64,000 bases of DNA from Gemmatimonadota bacterium (lineage in GTDB: Bacteria > Latescibacterota > UBA2968), in NCBI GenBank assembly GCA_002727195.1, contig PBWH01000006.1, positions 381,018 through 445,017 on the forward strand. The letters are read 5' to 3'. The notes beneath the pieces were generated by a model. The model was given only the letters and a program-made list of their open reading frames with translations, did not search any database and was not told the DNA's origin. The translations under genes and the position numbers were made by a program. Numbering within the stretch: the stretch's first letter is position 1; each line of letters opens with the position of its first letter. Shown here piece after piece: positions 7,659 through 16,800 of this stretch.

Positions 7659-9107
7659 ATTAAGTCCAGACCCAACATCATCTTCATCTGCTCCGACCAG
7701 CACAGCTGGCGATACACGGGCTACGCCGATCATCCGGTGGTGAAGACACCAAACCTGGATCGACTCGCGGACCGAGGCACTGTGTTCGCCAACACCTACT
7801 GCGGCAATCCCGTCTGCACACCCGGTCGTGCGTGCATGATGACCGGTATGTATGCGTCGGATTGTGAGTCGTACTGCAACTCGACGCCGTGGGCGGGCAA
7901 GCATCCGACGTGGGGCACACGGATGACAGAGGCCGGCTACGCCTGTTACGCGACCGGTAAGTTCGATCTGCACGATGACTATGAGCGAGGGTTCATCGAG
8001 ACGAACGCCGTGAACGGACACTGTAAGAAGCCGGACATTACATCGTTGTTCCGGAGGCCGACCTGTTACCGTGAGAACGAGCGATCGGTGGTGGATGGAC
8101 GGCCGCGGGATGAGCGGCATGGTGACGAGAAGAAGACGGAGACGACGCTCGCGTTTCTGCGGGACGAGGCGGACTCGGTCGGGAAGCCGTGGCTGCACTG
8201 GGTGGGATGGGGACAACCGCATCCGAAGTTCGTGGCGCTACGGGAATGTTACGAGATGTATCCGCTGGACGACATCGATATGCCGGACGTCCGGCAAGAT
8301 GACCTGGAGAACATGCACTACATGTTCCAGGAGCTGCGCCACTTCAAGCGCGTTGCGACGCCGATTCCTGAAGAGCGTGTTCGACGGGCTCGGGCTGGCT
8401 ACTATGGGATGATCTCCGAGCTGGATGAGTACGTGGGTCGCCTCATGGACCAGCTCGAATCGATGGGGCAGCTCGACGATACGATCTTCATCTACACGTC
8501 AGACCACGGTGAGATGCTGGGTGAGCACGGGATGTGGCTGAAGAACAACCTGTATGAGAATGCGGCTCATGTACCGCTCGTCATGGCCGGTCCAGGCATC
8601 CCTGGTGGTAAGGTGATCGATACACCCGTCGCCCACGTGGACCTGGTAGCGACGCTGCTGACCTGGGCGGGATCGGACGATGCCACGGAGCTGCGCGGAC
8701 ATTCACTGACTTCATTGATGGAAGATGAGCCGGGACATCCGGGGTGGGCCTTCACCGAGTCCCATTCTGAGGGTAACGTGACCGGGTCCTTCATGATCCG
8801 GAAGGGCGACTGGAAGTATATCCGGTTCACCTGGTATGACGATCTGCTGTACAACCTGGAAGAGGATCCGGGGGAGTTTGTGAACCGGATCGACGATCCG
8901 GACGCGCAGGAGGTGTTGGCAGAGCTGCGGGGGATCATGGACAGTCAGATGGATACGGATCAGGTGACGAAGGATGCGTTTGCCGCGCAGGATCGGGTGC
9001 GGTCTCGGCTGGCAGAGGGGAAGACGGTGGAAGAGTTCGCGGCGTTGTTGGAAGGGCGGTTGGGGAAGGGGCAGGCGTTGGCGTTGGCTCATCAGTATGT
9101 GGGATAA
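7659..9107 (+). CDS. Cysteine-type sulfatase, non-standard start (ATT?)
   Basis: The first conventional start in frame (GTG 7737) would remove the conserved N-terminus RPNIIFICSDQH, which contains the metal-binding Asp13 of the alkaline-phosphatase-like fold. Upstream, the frame stays open past 7644; AGGAG (7645-7649) precedes ATT at 7659 by 9 nt, which I take as the start (482 residues). The formylglycine motif is CTPGR with Cys53. SDHGEMLGEHG and a C-terminal LYNLEEDPGEF complete the family features. Known: such enzymes cleave sulfate esters after Cys-to-formylglycine conversion. No signal peptide, so cytoplasmic. The adjacent alginate-lyase-like gene suggests uronic polysaccharide fragments as substrate. 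Confidence 0.85.
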   Translation: MKSRPNIIFICSDQHSWRYTGYADHPVVKTPNLDRLADRGTVFANTYCGNPVCTPGRACMMTGMYASDCESYCNSTPWAGKHPTWGTRMTEAGYACYATGKFDLHDDYERGFIETNAVNGHCKKPDITSLFRRPTCYRENERSVVDGRPRDERHGDEKKTETTLAFLRDEADSVGKPWLHWVGWGQPHPKFVALRECYEMYPLDDIDMPDVRQDDLENMHYMFQELRHFKRVATPIPEERVRRARAGYYGMISELDEYVGRLMDQLESMGQLDDTIFIYTSDHGEMLGEHGMWLKNNLYENAAHVPLVMAGPGIPGGKVIDTPVAHVDLVATLLTWAGSDDATELRGHSLTSLMEDEPGHPGWAFTESHSEGNVTGSFMIRKGDWKYIRFTWYDDLLYNLEEDPGEFVNRIDDPDAQEVLAELRGIMDSQMDTDQVTKDAFAAQDRVRSRLAEGKTVEEFAALLEGRLGKGQALALAHQYVG

Positions 9108-9108
9108 A

Positions 9109-9237
9109 GTCATCCTGAGCCGAAGGCGAAGGATCTCTATGGGATCTGGAACGCCCCTGCTTACATATAGGCCGAGCAAGCGACTTCGATAGGATGGTCC
9201 AGAACTCATAGGAATCCTTCGCTTCGCTCAGGATGAC
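9109..9237. repeat. 129-bp inverted-repeat element, family A
   Basis: Left arm GTCATCCTGAGCCGAAGGCG (from 9109) and right arm ATCCTTCGCTTCGCTCAGGA (to 9237, ending GATGAC) are inverted copies. It starts 2 nt after the sulfatase stop and ends 5 nt before the next ATG, so it fills the whole gap. Copies: 15903-16009 and 57172-57321. Confidence 0.9.
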
Positions 9238-9242
9238 AGGGC

Positions 9243-10304
9243 ATGAAAGATATCTTCTTCGGACAGGATGACCTGGCGCGGGTCAAGCGTGAAGTCGAGG
9301 CAGGGAACGAGCCCTGGGTGACTGCATATACTCACGCGATGGAGCTGGCGGACAAGGCTCTGAGTCAAGAACCCGTCACCGTCACGCGGAAGGGTCCCGG
9401 CCGTCACGAGTACTGGACCGACTCACCATACGGCGGCTGGAACAAGGTCGACGGTGGTAAGGATACACGAGACGGCCAGATCAACCCACAGGCGGATCGT
9501 GGCGACTACTATGCTGCCATCGCACTGGAGAATGCCGTTCGGGATCTCGGGATCGCCTACGTCTTTTCGGATGACGAGCAGTATGCCGAGAAGGCGGTCT
9601 CGCTGATCCGGACGTGGTGCCTGAACTCGGAGACCTACATGTCGCCCGAGTTGACGAACGGACAGTCGCCGATCGAGCTGTTCGTTACTATCCCCGGGAT
9701 GTTCTACGGGGGCGGGCTGTGCGAGAACTCGTCTGCCTGGAGCAATGGGGAGTGGGATGCGTGGCTGGACTGGGTGGATGCCTTCTCGAAGAGTGTCACA
9801 GCGCGCGAGTTCACGAACAATTTCGCGAACTGGAAGGTCGTACTGCTCGCGATCTCGGCGATTGTTCGATCCAACGACGCGGAGCTGGGCGAGGCATTCC
9901 AGATGTGGCGAGACCTGATTCCTGATCAGGTCGCGGATGACGGCCATCTGGTTCGTGAGATCGGAAGAACGAAGTCGCTGGATTATTCGACCTATGCCCT
10001 TAATGCGATGGTGCTGACCGCGTCGATCGCGGCCAGACGAGGGGTAGATCTGTTCACGGAAGACGTCGACGGAAAGGGCCTCGAACAGGTGCTCGACTAT
10101 CACGCCCCGTTCGTGGTAGATGCTGAGGCGTGGCCTTACGAGCAGATCGCGCCATACAAGGGTGATAACATCGCGCTATACGAACAGGCCTATGCCTGGC
10201 AACAGAAATCCGAATACAAGGCAGCCATCGACAAGTGGGACCGGCCGATGTATGAGCATAGAATCGGCGGACCGGTTACGCTGACGAATGGGGTTGGAGT
10301 CTGA
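9243..10304 (+). CDS. Alginate-lyase-fold (alpha-toroid) protein
   Basis: 353 residues. Helical protein with the alginate-lyase-family (PF05426) pattern: DRGDYYAAIALENAVRDLGI (about 82-101), a WCLNSETYMSPEL region, and NNFANWKV where PL5-type enzymes have the NNH..W active-site segment. LVREIGRTKSLDYSTYALNA follows, where family members have the R-x-x-x-L-x-Y-x-x-x-A core. The His of NNH is replaced by Phe, so catalysis may differ. Known members beta-eliminate alginate or related uronides. No signal peptide. Flanked by sulfatases (7659, 13246) and two unassigned proteins, suggesting a sulfated-uronide cluster. Confidence 0.75.
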   Translation: MKDIFFGQDDLARVKREVEAGNEPWVTAYTHAMELADKALSQEPVTVTRKGPGRHEYWTDSPYGGWNKVDGGKDTRDGQINPQADRGDYYAAIALENAVRDLGIAYVFSDDEQYAEKAVSLIRTWCLNSETYMSPELTNGQSPIELFVTIPGMFYGGGLCENSSAWSNGEWDAWLDWVDAFSKSVTAREFTNNFANWKVVLLAISAIVRSNDAELGEAFQMWRDLIPDQVADDGHLVREIGRTKSLDYSTYALNAMVLTASIAARRGVDLFTEDVDGKGLEQVLDYHAPFVVDAEAWPYEQIAPYKGDNIALYEQAYAWQQKSEYKAAIDKWDRPMYEHRIGGPVTLTNGVGV

Positions 10305-10370
10305 GGATGTGGATCGGCAAGCTCAAGAATTTGGGGCCAAGCGCAAAGCCATAAGCGCAGAGCGAAAAGC

Positions 10371-11384
10371 ATGATCCATCTTTGGTATGGAAATGAGCAG
10401 CGGGTAGGGCATCTCGGGACGGCGCAAGATGACTTCAATCTTGTCGGAGACGTCGAGGATCCGTCCTTCCTGACTTCGCTGACGTGTTCGGTCAACGGGC
10501 ACTTTCCCGAGTGGCATCTGCAGGTGGGGAGTCGGCCGGACGGTTATGGTGATGGACGACGACTCGCGCGGACCGGGCATTTCAACGCCGACATCCCGAT
10601 CGACGTGCTTCGGCCGGGTGAGAATGTGATTACGGTGACGGCTCGGTATAAGGAGAACATCGACCCGGTACAGCTGACCGCCTATGTCGAGCGGGAAACG
10701 GGATCCTATCCGATGCCGACCATTATCGACTGGGAGCGCACGGACAACGTTCAGGATGCCGGGCAATGTGTCGACGGGAACTGGGGTATACAGGACGGTG
10801 GGCTGCGAACCCTGCATACGGGGTACGATCGTGTTTTTCTGATCGGTGAGAAAGACTGGCGGAACTACGAGGTCAACACGCGCGTTACGATTCACCGCGT
10901 CGATGACCAGACGGGACCGCACAGCGGTGGCAACGGACTCGGTATCCTACATCGATTTCAAGGCCACGTGATCGGGGGACCCCGGAACTTTCCGCCGAAC
11001 CAACCCAAGTGGGGGTATCAGCCGTTTGGTGCGATCACCTGGTTACGCTGGATGAACGGCTACGATCAGGATCCGGACATCCAGTTCTACCGTGGCGACG
11101 GAGATGGCATGACCAAGCACGGTACGTTTTCGCCAGCGACTGAGACGACTTATCACCTCAAGGCGAGATGTACGACCTTGCCTGAGTCTTCGGAGGAGAT
11201 GGGGTTAAGCCAGTACCAGTTCAAGATCTGGGAGATGGATACGGCAGAGCCCGAGGATTGGGCGTTCGAAGCGACTCAAGAGAGCGCTACCGCATTACAA
11301 ACGGGAGGCTGTGTCCTCCTCGCACATCACGTCGACGTCACCTTTGGGAACGTCGTCGTTTACGACCATACGGAAAATGTCTGA
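10371..11384 (+). CDS. Unassigned beta-rich protein (LamG/lectin-like)
   Basis: 337 residues, no signal peptide. The composition and strand pattern suggest two beta-sandwich domains: an N-terminal one (about 1-110) with a GHFNADIPIDVLRPGENVIT stretch typical of carbohydrate-binding jelly rolls, and a C-terminal concanavalin/LamG-like one (about 125-335) with FLIGEKDWRNYEVNTRVTIH and a closing GGCVLLAHHVDVTFGNVVVY. I recognise no catalytic motif. It overlaps the next gene by 8 bp (ATGTCTGA), so translation is coupled and the two products probably act together. Function unknown. Confidence 0.7.
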   Translation: MIHLWYGNEQRVGHLGTAQDDFNLVGDVEDPSFLTSLTCSVNGHFPEWHLQVGSRPDGYGDGRRLARTGHFNADIPIDVLRPGENVITVTARYKENIDPVQLTAYVERETGSYPMPTIIDWERTDNVQDAGQCVDGNWGIQDGGLRTLHTGYDRVFLIGEKDWRNYEVNTRVTIHRVDDQTGPHSGGNGLGILHRFQGHVIGGPRNFPPNQPKWGYQPFGAITWLRWMNGYDQDPDIQFYRGDGDGMTKHGTFSPATETTYHLKARCTTLPESSEEMGLSQYQFKIWEMDTAEPEDWAFEATQESATALQTGGCVLLAHHVDVTFGNVVVYDHTENV

Positions 11385-13131
11385 ACTCGATCAAAGCTGG
11401 GAGAAGATTCGGCAGGCTGGAGATAACCTTGGCGTGCGGAGCCTGTTTTCATTCGCACACCAGGCGGCGAAAGCGGGTAGTCACGGCAAGGAGATCGCAG
11501 AGGCCTATGCGATGGCCGTCGAGCTCCAGGATCGTGATCCTGACAGCCCGACATACGGGAACTATCGCTGGTATCGGAGCAACGAGCGACCACAGGATCT
11601 GAATGCCGTCGAGTTTGTGACGGCTGAGGGCATCCTGACGTGGAATCACCATCGCGACGACCTGAGTGGCGAGGCCAGAAACCTGCTCGAGGATCTGCTT
11701 CGAATGAACGTGAACGGGGTCCGCGGTCATCGCGTGCTGGTGACGTATACGAACATCTTCATCAAGCGGACGTGGAACTGTATCGCGCTTGGGGAGGCCT
11801 TCGAGATTCCGGACTTGGCCCAAGAGGGATACGAGGCTTTCGAAACGTGGTGCCGTTATACGGCCGAGAACGGATTCCACGAGTATTTGAGTCCCACCTA
11901 CTACAGTGTCGATCTAACGAACCTCGAGAAGATCGCCCGGTATGCGGGCCGGTCGGAGGAGCGAGAGAAGGCGGAACGGGCCCTCCATCACTTGTGGATG
12001 GACATCGGGGCGAACTGGTATGATCCGGCAGACCGGTTGGGGGGTGCGCACAGCCGCGACTACGACTACATCCGGGGAAACAGCGAGCGTGTTGCGCTGC
12101 GCATGAGCAATATGCTCGAGGGCCAGGCATCGGAAGAAGGCCACGTGATGCCCGAGACCGTGCGCGATGCGGTGCGCGAGGTCCGTCAGACATACCCGCG
12201 GATGGTCTGTCAGAGCTGGGGGCACGAATCGGGGCAAACGGCCAGCCAGTATATGACCGAGACATTCAGCCTTGCTTCCTCCTGTGCGAGTCGGCACAAC
12301 ATGGATAAGGTGCTGACGGTCAACTTCGCATCCGGCCGTGACACGCCGATGATGAACCTGATCATGGACGGGCGTGGTGATCCATTCGGTGTGAATCCGG
12401 TGACGGAGAAGGATGGACACACGAAGTCCCGCCATCTGGTTCCGTTCATCGCGCGTGTGCAGCGGGAGTCAGAGGTCTTGATGCTTCTGTCTGCCGGGCC
12501 CGAGACGTGGGCGCCGTTGATTGCTGAGAGACCGAAGGAAGCGGCGAATCCGCTCCAGACGACGGGGCTGTCGTTCGATGCGAGTGGCATGCCGAGTCGC
12601 TTGCTGTCACATCTTGCGATTCCTCTGAAGGCAAAGGTGAGCTGGGGGAGTGAAACGTTGGTGGCTCCCGACACGCCACAGACCCATAGCCTCGACCTGG
12701 ACGAGATCATTCTGGTCGAGTGGGATGGTGCGGCCGTTGCGATTCGTACGTGTCACGTGGACACGCCCTCAGGAGAACCGGGACAGCTTGCGCTGATCGT
12801 GGATGATCAAGGTATCGAACACGGTGTCATGCGACTGACCTGGACGCATTCGGAGTCAGAGCCAGATGGTCGGGGTTCGCTTGCGGTACACGTTGCGGCA
12901 GGGACAGCGGATGCGGCGGGTGACTTGAAGGCAACTGTAAGTGGCGCGACTGAGGTTTCTGTGGATGGAGACCGTATTGAGATTGCGGTGGATGGGCGGC
13001 ACGGGCGTATGCGGGTTGTGGCCGATCCACCCGCGAATGAGCGAAGTGTGTTGGAGGGGGGAGAGCAGGCGCAAGGGGAAGCGGTGTTGTGGGTGAATGG
13101 TAGGGATTACGGAAAGGAGATTTGGAGCTAG
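11377..13131 (+). CDS. Unassigned large protein, helical toroid plus beta-sandwich (polysaccharide-lyase-like architecture)
   Basis: 584 residues from ATG 11377, which overlaps the upstream stop; the frame extends further upstream but only inside the previous gene. Residues about 1-330 are helix-rich with repeated aromatic and Glu/Arg motifs (NYRWYRSNERP, LTWNHHRDDLSGEA, SRDYDYIRGN), as in (alpha/alpha) toroid lyases and hydrolases. Residues about 380-580 are beta-rich with many Val/Asp/Thr, as in heparinase-like C-terminal sandwiches. No family signature is certain. Coupled to the 10371 gene and near an alginate-lyase-like protein and sulfatases, it is a candidate for an undescribed glycan lyase or hydrolase. 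Confidence 0.65.
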   Translation: MSELDQSWEKIRQAGDNLGVRSLFSFAHQAAKAGSHGKEIAEAYAMAVELQDRDPDSPTYGNYRWYRSNERPQDLNAVEFVTAEGILTWNHHRDDLSGEARNLLEDLLRMNVNGVRGHRVLVTYTNIFIKRTWNCIALGEAFEIPDLAQEGYEAFETWCRYTAENGFHEYLSPTYYSVDLTNLEKIARYAGRSEEREKAERALHHLWMDIGANWYDPADRLGGAHSRDYDYIRGNSERVALRMSNMLEGQASEEGHVMPETVRDAVREVRQTYPRMVCQSWGHESGQTASQYMTETFSLASSCASRHNMDKVLTVNFASGRDTPMMNLIMDGRGDPFGVNPVTEKDGHTKSRHLVPFIARVQRESEVLMLLSAGPETWAPLIAERPKEAANPLQTTGLSFDASGMPSRLLSHLAIPLKAKVSWGSETLVAPDTPQTHSLDLDEIILVEWDGAAVAIRTCHVDTPSGEPGQLALIVDDQGIEHGVMRLTWTHSESEPDGRGSLAVHVAAGTADAAGDLKATVSGATEVSVDGDRIEIAVDGRHGRMRVVADPPANERSVLEGGEQAQGEAVLWVNGRDYGKEIWS

Positions 13132-13188
13132 CCAACTGTCATGCCACTGTAAGCGAGCATCCAGGGCCATATTCAAGCGGCCCTTCGA

Positions 13189-13214
13189 TGGATTCCCGCT
13201 TTCGCGGGAATGAC
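13189..13214. repeat. Family D palindromic repeat (TTCCCGCTTTCGCGGGAA)
   Basis: TTCCCGC-TTTC-GCGGGAA followed by TGAC; a similar copy is at 29577-29603. This hairpin type is widespread between genes in many bacteria. It lies 31 nt before the sulfatase start. Confidence 0.85.
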
Positions 13215-13245
13215 GGCCCAAGACCGGCTATGCTCTATCAATACT

Positions 13246-14715
13246 ATGGCTGATCGACCGAACATTCTCTGGTATTGCTCGGACCAGCAGCGGTTCGACA
13301 CTATCGGCGCACTGAACAATCCGCACGTACATACGCCGCGACTGGACGCGTTCATGAAGGAGAGCGTGACCTTCGACTATGCGTATTGTCAGTCGCCAAT
13401 CTGTACGCCGAGTCGATCCAGTTTCCTGACCGGGATGTATCCGAGCGCTGTTGGCGTCAACGGGAACGGGAACGACACCTGGCCTGAGTATTACGCCGAA
13501 CGCCTACTGCCGAATATGCTGACGCGTGCAGGCTACCATTGCGGGCTCGTCGGGAAGCTGCATCTGGCGGGTGCGGCGAATGCGCAGGAGAAGCGGGTCG
13601 ACGACGGATACGGTTACTTCCAGTATAGTCACGCGCCCAAGGGGCCGAATGACTACGGACACGACTACGCAGACTGGCTCAGGCTGCAGGGGGCGGATCC
13701 AGAGATACTGCTGCTCGAGTACAACAAGATGGACTCGTATCGCAAGGGGGCGACCGAGAAGAGCTTTGGCGGCGTGTTTGAGCCGACTGAGGATCAGGAC
13801 AACGTACCGCCCCATCTGCACCAGACCTTCTGGTGTACGGAGAAGTCGATCGAGTTCATCGACAAGAACCGACGGGAGACTCAGCCCTGGATGCTGAGCA
13901 TCAACCCCTTCGATCCGCACGCAGCTTTCGATCCTCCTTACGAATACTACAGGCGCTTCGACGTGGATGCGATGCCGGGCGCCCATTTCGAGGATGGCGA
14001 TCTCGAGCACCAGCAGAAGTTGGTTGATGCGAACGTCGACTTCCAGTCAAAGCCTCAACATCCCGACGAATGGGACCACAAGCGTGTTCAGGCCGCCTAT
14101 TACGCGATGATCGAACAGGTGGATCACGAGTTCGGTCGACTGATCGATCACCTGGAGGCGATCGGTGAGCGCGACAACACGATCATCGTGTTCATGAGCG
14201 ATCATGGAGAAGCGCTGTGCGACCACGGGCTGCTGCTGAAGGGATGTCGGTTCTTTGAGGGGCTCGTTCGTGTCCCGTTGATGGTATCCTGGCCTGAGAA
14301 GTATCGGAAAGACGTGGTCAGCGATTCGCTGGTTGAGCTTGTCGACCTGGTCCCGACCTTTCTCGACGCAGCCGGACTGGAGACGCCCTATTGGGTGCAG
14401 GGCAAGTCCCTGACCGGTGTGCTCGAAGGCTCAACAGGGTCGCATCGCGATTTCGTGCGAACAGAGTTCTTCGGGGCAATCAACTATCCCGATCACACGC
14501 ACGCGACAATGTACCGCGACCGAAAGTGGAAACTGGTCAGCTATCACGGTAAGGATCTCTTCGAGTTGTACGATCTGGAGAACGACCCGTGGGAACACAA
14601 CGACCTGTCCGATAGCGCCGACCATCAGGACGTACTACGGGATCTCATGCGGAAGAGCTTTGACGCTGCCATATACGCGACACCGCCCTTTGCTCCACGT
14701 ACCATGCCGTTCTGA
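13246..14715 (+). CDS. Cysteine-type sulfatase
   Basis: 489 residues from ATG 13246 (MADRPNILWYCSDQQ), preferred because the metal-binding SDQ sits at the usual distance; the frame opens a further 12 codons upstream into a repeat. Formylglycine motif CTPSR with Cys53; GKLHL, SINPFDPHAAFDPP and MSDHGEALCDHG are standard landmarks of the sulfatase S1 family. ELYDLENDPWEHNDL near the C-terminus is the common closing motif. No signal peptide. It follows the unassigned lyase-like gene behind a family D repeat. The sulfated substrate cannot be named; sugar-6- or 2-O-sulfate esters are typical. Confidence 0.93.
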   Translation: MADRPNILWYCSDQQRFDTIGALNNPHVHTPRLDAFMKESVTFDYAYCQSPICTPSRSSFLTGMYPSAVGVNGNGNDTWPEYYAERLLPNMLTRAGYHCGLVGKLHLAGAANAQEKRVDDGYGYFQYSHAPKGPNDYGHDYADWLRLQGADPEILLLEYNKMDSYRKGATEKSFGGVFEPTEDQDNVPPHLHQTFWCTEKSIEFIDKNRRETQPWMLSINPFDPHAAFDPPYEYYRRFDVDAMPGAHFEDGDLEHQQKLVDANVDFQSKPQHPDEWDHKRVQAAYYAMIEQVDHEFGRLIDHLEAIGERDNTIIVFMSDHGEALCDHGLLLKGCRFFEGLVRVPLMVSWPEKYRKDVVSDSLVELVDLVPTFLDAAGLETPYWVQGKSLTGVLEGSTGSHRDFVRTEFFGAINYPDHTHATMYRDRKWKLVSYHGKDLFELYDLENDPWEHNDLSDSADHQDVLRDLMRKSFDAAIYATPPFAPRTMPF

Positions 14716-14777
14716 AAGACAATAGCACGAAGACTCGAAGACTCGAAGAAGCGAAGGAAGGCGAAATCGGGGTGGAA

Positions 14778-14825
14778 GCCCCCGAAGGGGGCGAGACGCA
14801 CATAGCCAGGGGCGTGAGCCCCTGG
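14778..14825. repeat. Double hairpin repeat in the sulfatase-PhyH gap
   Basis: GCCCCC-GAA-GGGGGC (14778-14792) is followed by CCAGGGGC-GTGA-GCCCCTGG (14806-14825). Both stems are perfect. The surrounding gap (14716-14927, 212 bp) shows no other gene. Such paired hairpins resemble dispersed intergenic repeats seen in Planctomycetes-type genomes; a transcription-attenuation role is possible. Confidence 0.75.
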
Positions 14826-14927
14826 ATCACGTACGGTGACATGGAGAAGGCGTCGCGGAAGACGAGCATAGAAAGACGTGGATGGCCCTCGACGCCCGAT
14901 TGACACCACACACACTGACAGAACGCC

Positions 14928-15887
14928 ATGAAACTGACCCAACAACAACTCGACCAATACGAGACCGACGGATACGTCGTCGTTCGCGGATTCCTCGACC
15001 CGGAGAAACACATCCAACCCGTTCTCAACGAGTATGAGGAGGTCCTGGATGCGCTGGCCCGATCGCTCTATGCACAGGGCAAGATCGAATCGCTGCACAA
15101 GGATCTCCCATTCGAGGAACGGTTGGTCAACGTCTACGCGGACAGCGGTGAGGCGCACGGTCAGTGGTTCGACTTCTCGCTGCCGCAGAAAGACATCCGG
15201 GAGGATACGCCGTTCTGGTTCGGGCCTGAGGTGTTCCGGTTGCTGAACCTGCCGGCGCTTCTGGACGTTGCGGAGCAGTTTGTGGGACCTGAGATCTATT
15301 CGACGCCTGTGCAGCATATCCGGATCAAGCCGCCTCAGCGAGCGCTTCCCGATACGGTCGATAACCGCGTGATCGAGACGCCCTGGCATCAGGACAACGG
15401 TGTGTTGCTCGAGAATGCGGATGAGACCAACATGCTGACGGTCTGGTTTCCGCTGACGCCGGCGACGGAAGAGATGGGGTGTCTGAAGGTTCGGCCCGGC
15501 AGCCACAAGGGTGAGCTCTCCCATCACTGTATCACGTGGAACGGCTTGGGCATACCCGATGCGAGGCTTACTGGTGAGGATGAGGTGACGCTGCCGATGA
15601 TGCCCGGGGATGTCCTGTTTATGCACCGGCTGACAACGCATGGATCCCTGCCCAACGTGAGTGACCGTGTACGGATCAGTTACGACCTGCGGTATCAGCC
15701 GACGGGAACGGCAACGGGTCGGGAGGTGTTCCCGGGGTTTGTGGCGCGTAGTAAGGCCAACCCGGAGAGCGTCCTGACAGACCCCGTCGAGTGGAATCGG
15801 ATGTGGGAGGAGGCGCGACACAAGCTGGCGACGGATGGGCACGGGCCGTTCAATCGGTGGACGGAAGGGGATCCGGCGTGCGCCTGA
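14928..15887 (+). CDS. Phytanoyl-CoA dioxygenase family (PhyH) protein
   Basis: 319 residues. WHQDNGV gives His154/Asp156, LTTHGS the distal His238 and SDRVRISYDLRYQP the 2-oxoglutarate arginine (about 247-249). Blocks FDFSLP, DTPFW, TPVQHIRIKPP and TGREVFPGFVARS are shared with the PhyH at 2576-3565, so these two are paralogues of one subfamily. No strong Shine-Dalgarno is visible before the ATG. Cytoplasmic, single domain, normal length. It stands alone between the sulfatase and a family A repeat. Substrate unknown. Confidence 0.92.
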   Translation: MKLTQQQLDQYETDGYVVVRGFLDPEKHIQPVLNEYEEVLDALARSLYAQGKIESLHKDLPFEERLVNVYADSGEAHGQWFDFSLPQKDIREDTPFWFGPEVFRLLNLPALLDVAEQFVGPEIYSTPVQHIRIKPPQRALPDTVDNRVIETPWHQDNGVLLENADETNMLTVWFPLTPATEEMGCLKVRPGSHKGELSHHCITWNGLGIPDARLTGEDEVTLPMMPGDVLFMHRLTTHGSLPNVSDRVRISYDLRYQPTGTATGREVFPGFVARSKANPESVLTDPVEWNRMWEEARHKLATDGHGPFNRWTEGDPACA

Positions 15888-15902
15888 GTCCGCGGAGGGT
15901 AC

Positions 15903-16009
15903 GTCATCCTGAACCGCAGGTGAAGGATCCCTACGGGATCTGGACCACCTCCTCGATCAACGGGTGAGATGCAGAACTCGTAGAAATCCTTCGCTTCGCT
16001 CAGGATGAC
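15903..16009. repeat. 107-bp inverted-repeat element, family A
   Basis: Left end GTCATCCTGAACCGCAGGTG (15903) and right end ATCCTTCGCTTCGCTCAGGA ... GATGACC (to 16009) match the element at 9109-9237. It ends 17 nt before the start of the TIM-barrel gene. Confidence 0.88.
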
Positions 16010-16026
16010 CTTACAAGAGGATTGGC

Positions 16027-16800
16027 ATGAGACCAGGATTCATGAGTTCTGTCTGCCCGAAGCAGACATTGTCTGAGTTGATCGAGACGGCGAACGAGTT
16101 CGGCTATGAAGGGCTCGAGTTTCGTGTCGAATGGGATCACGGACACGGGATCGAACTGTCGGCGTCGTTCGACGAACTTGGGGCTGCGCAGGGGATGCTC
16201 GAGGACAGTGGGATCGAGGCGACCTGCATCGCTACAGGTGTGAAGCTGAACTCTCCAGAGGAGAGCGACCACATCGCTGCTCGGGAGTCTTTGATGCGGT
16301 ATATCGAGCTGGCCCAGAATGTGGGGGCGCCCTATTTGCGGGTGTTCGGGGACAAAGTGCCGGAGGATAATGTCGATACGGTGCTGAAGCTGGCAGCGGA
16401 GTCGTGTGCGGCTGTCGACGATCACGCAGGGCAGCACGGTGTAGACGTTCTGATCGAAACGCATACGAATATGCGGCCCGAATGGGCGAAACGGATCGTG
16501 GATGATTCGGGTGGTCAGCACGTGGGTGTGCTCTGGCACATCGGGCACCACATCAGTCGCGGACAGTCGGTCGATGAGGCGTGGCCGCACATCAAGTCTT
16601 CCGTCAAGCATCTACACTTCAGCGCGCGTGAGGACGGCAAGGCGGACGAGTCCGAAAACAAGCGGACGTTCGATCTGCTGAGGCCTGAAGGTTTCGACGG
16701 ATTCTACTCCGTTGAGGTGATCAACCCCGACGATCCTCAGGCTGTTCTGGCCTCCCATATCGAGAAGTTCAATCGGTTCGCAGGAAGGGAAGACGCGTGA
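16027..16800 (+). CDS. Sugar phosphate isomerase/epimerase-like TIM-barrel protein
   Basis: 257 residues of the xylose-isomerase-like TIM barrel (AP_endonuc_2, PF01261). Features: LSELIETANEFGYEGLEFRV (14-33), GAPYLRVFGD (about 99-108), the metal-ligand Glu in VLIETHTN (about 143), His in VGVLWHIGHH (about 170), and a final Glu in YSVEVINP. Such enzymes isomerise or epimerise keto sugars, inosose or similar polyols, using a divalent metal. GTGA overlap with the next gene shows translational coupling. The order TIM barrel, Gfo/Idh, PhyH recurs at 25437-28101. Exact substrate unknown. Confidence 0.87.
   Translation: MRPGFMSSVCPKQTLSELIETANEFGYEGLEFRVEWDHGHGIELSASFDELGAAQGMLEDSGIEATCIATGVKLNSPEESDHIAARESLMRYIELAQNVGAPYLRVFGDKVPEDNVDTVLKLAAESCAAVDDHAGQHGVDVLIETHTNMRPEWAKRIVDDSGGQHVGVLWHIGHHISRGQSVDEAWPHIKSSVKHLHFSAREDGKADESENKRTFDLLRPEGFDGFYSVEVINPDDPQAVLASHIEKFNRFAGREDA

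Noticed and set aside
14625-15842. Minus-strand open frame of 405 codons opposite a PhyH gene
   Set aside because: Fully antisense to an intact PhyH with His-x-Asp motif; composition is atypical.
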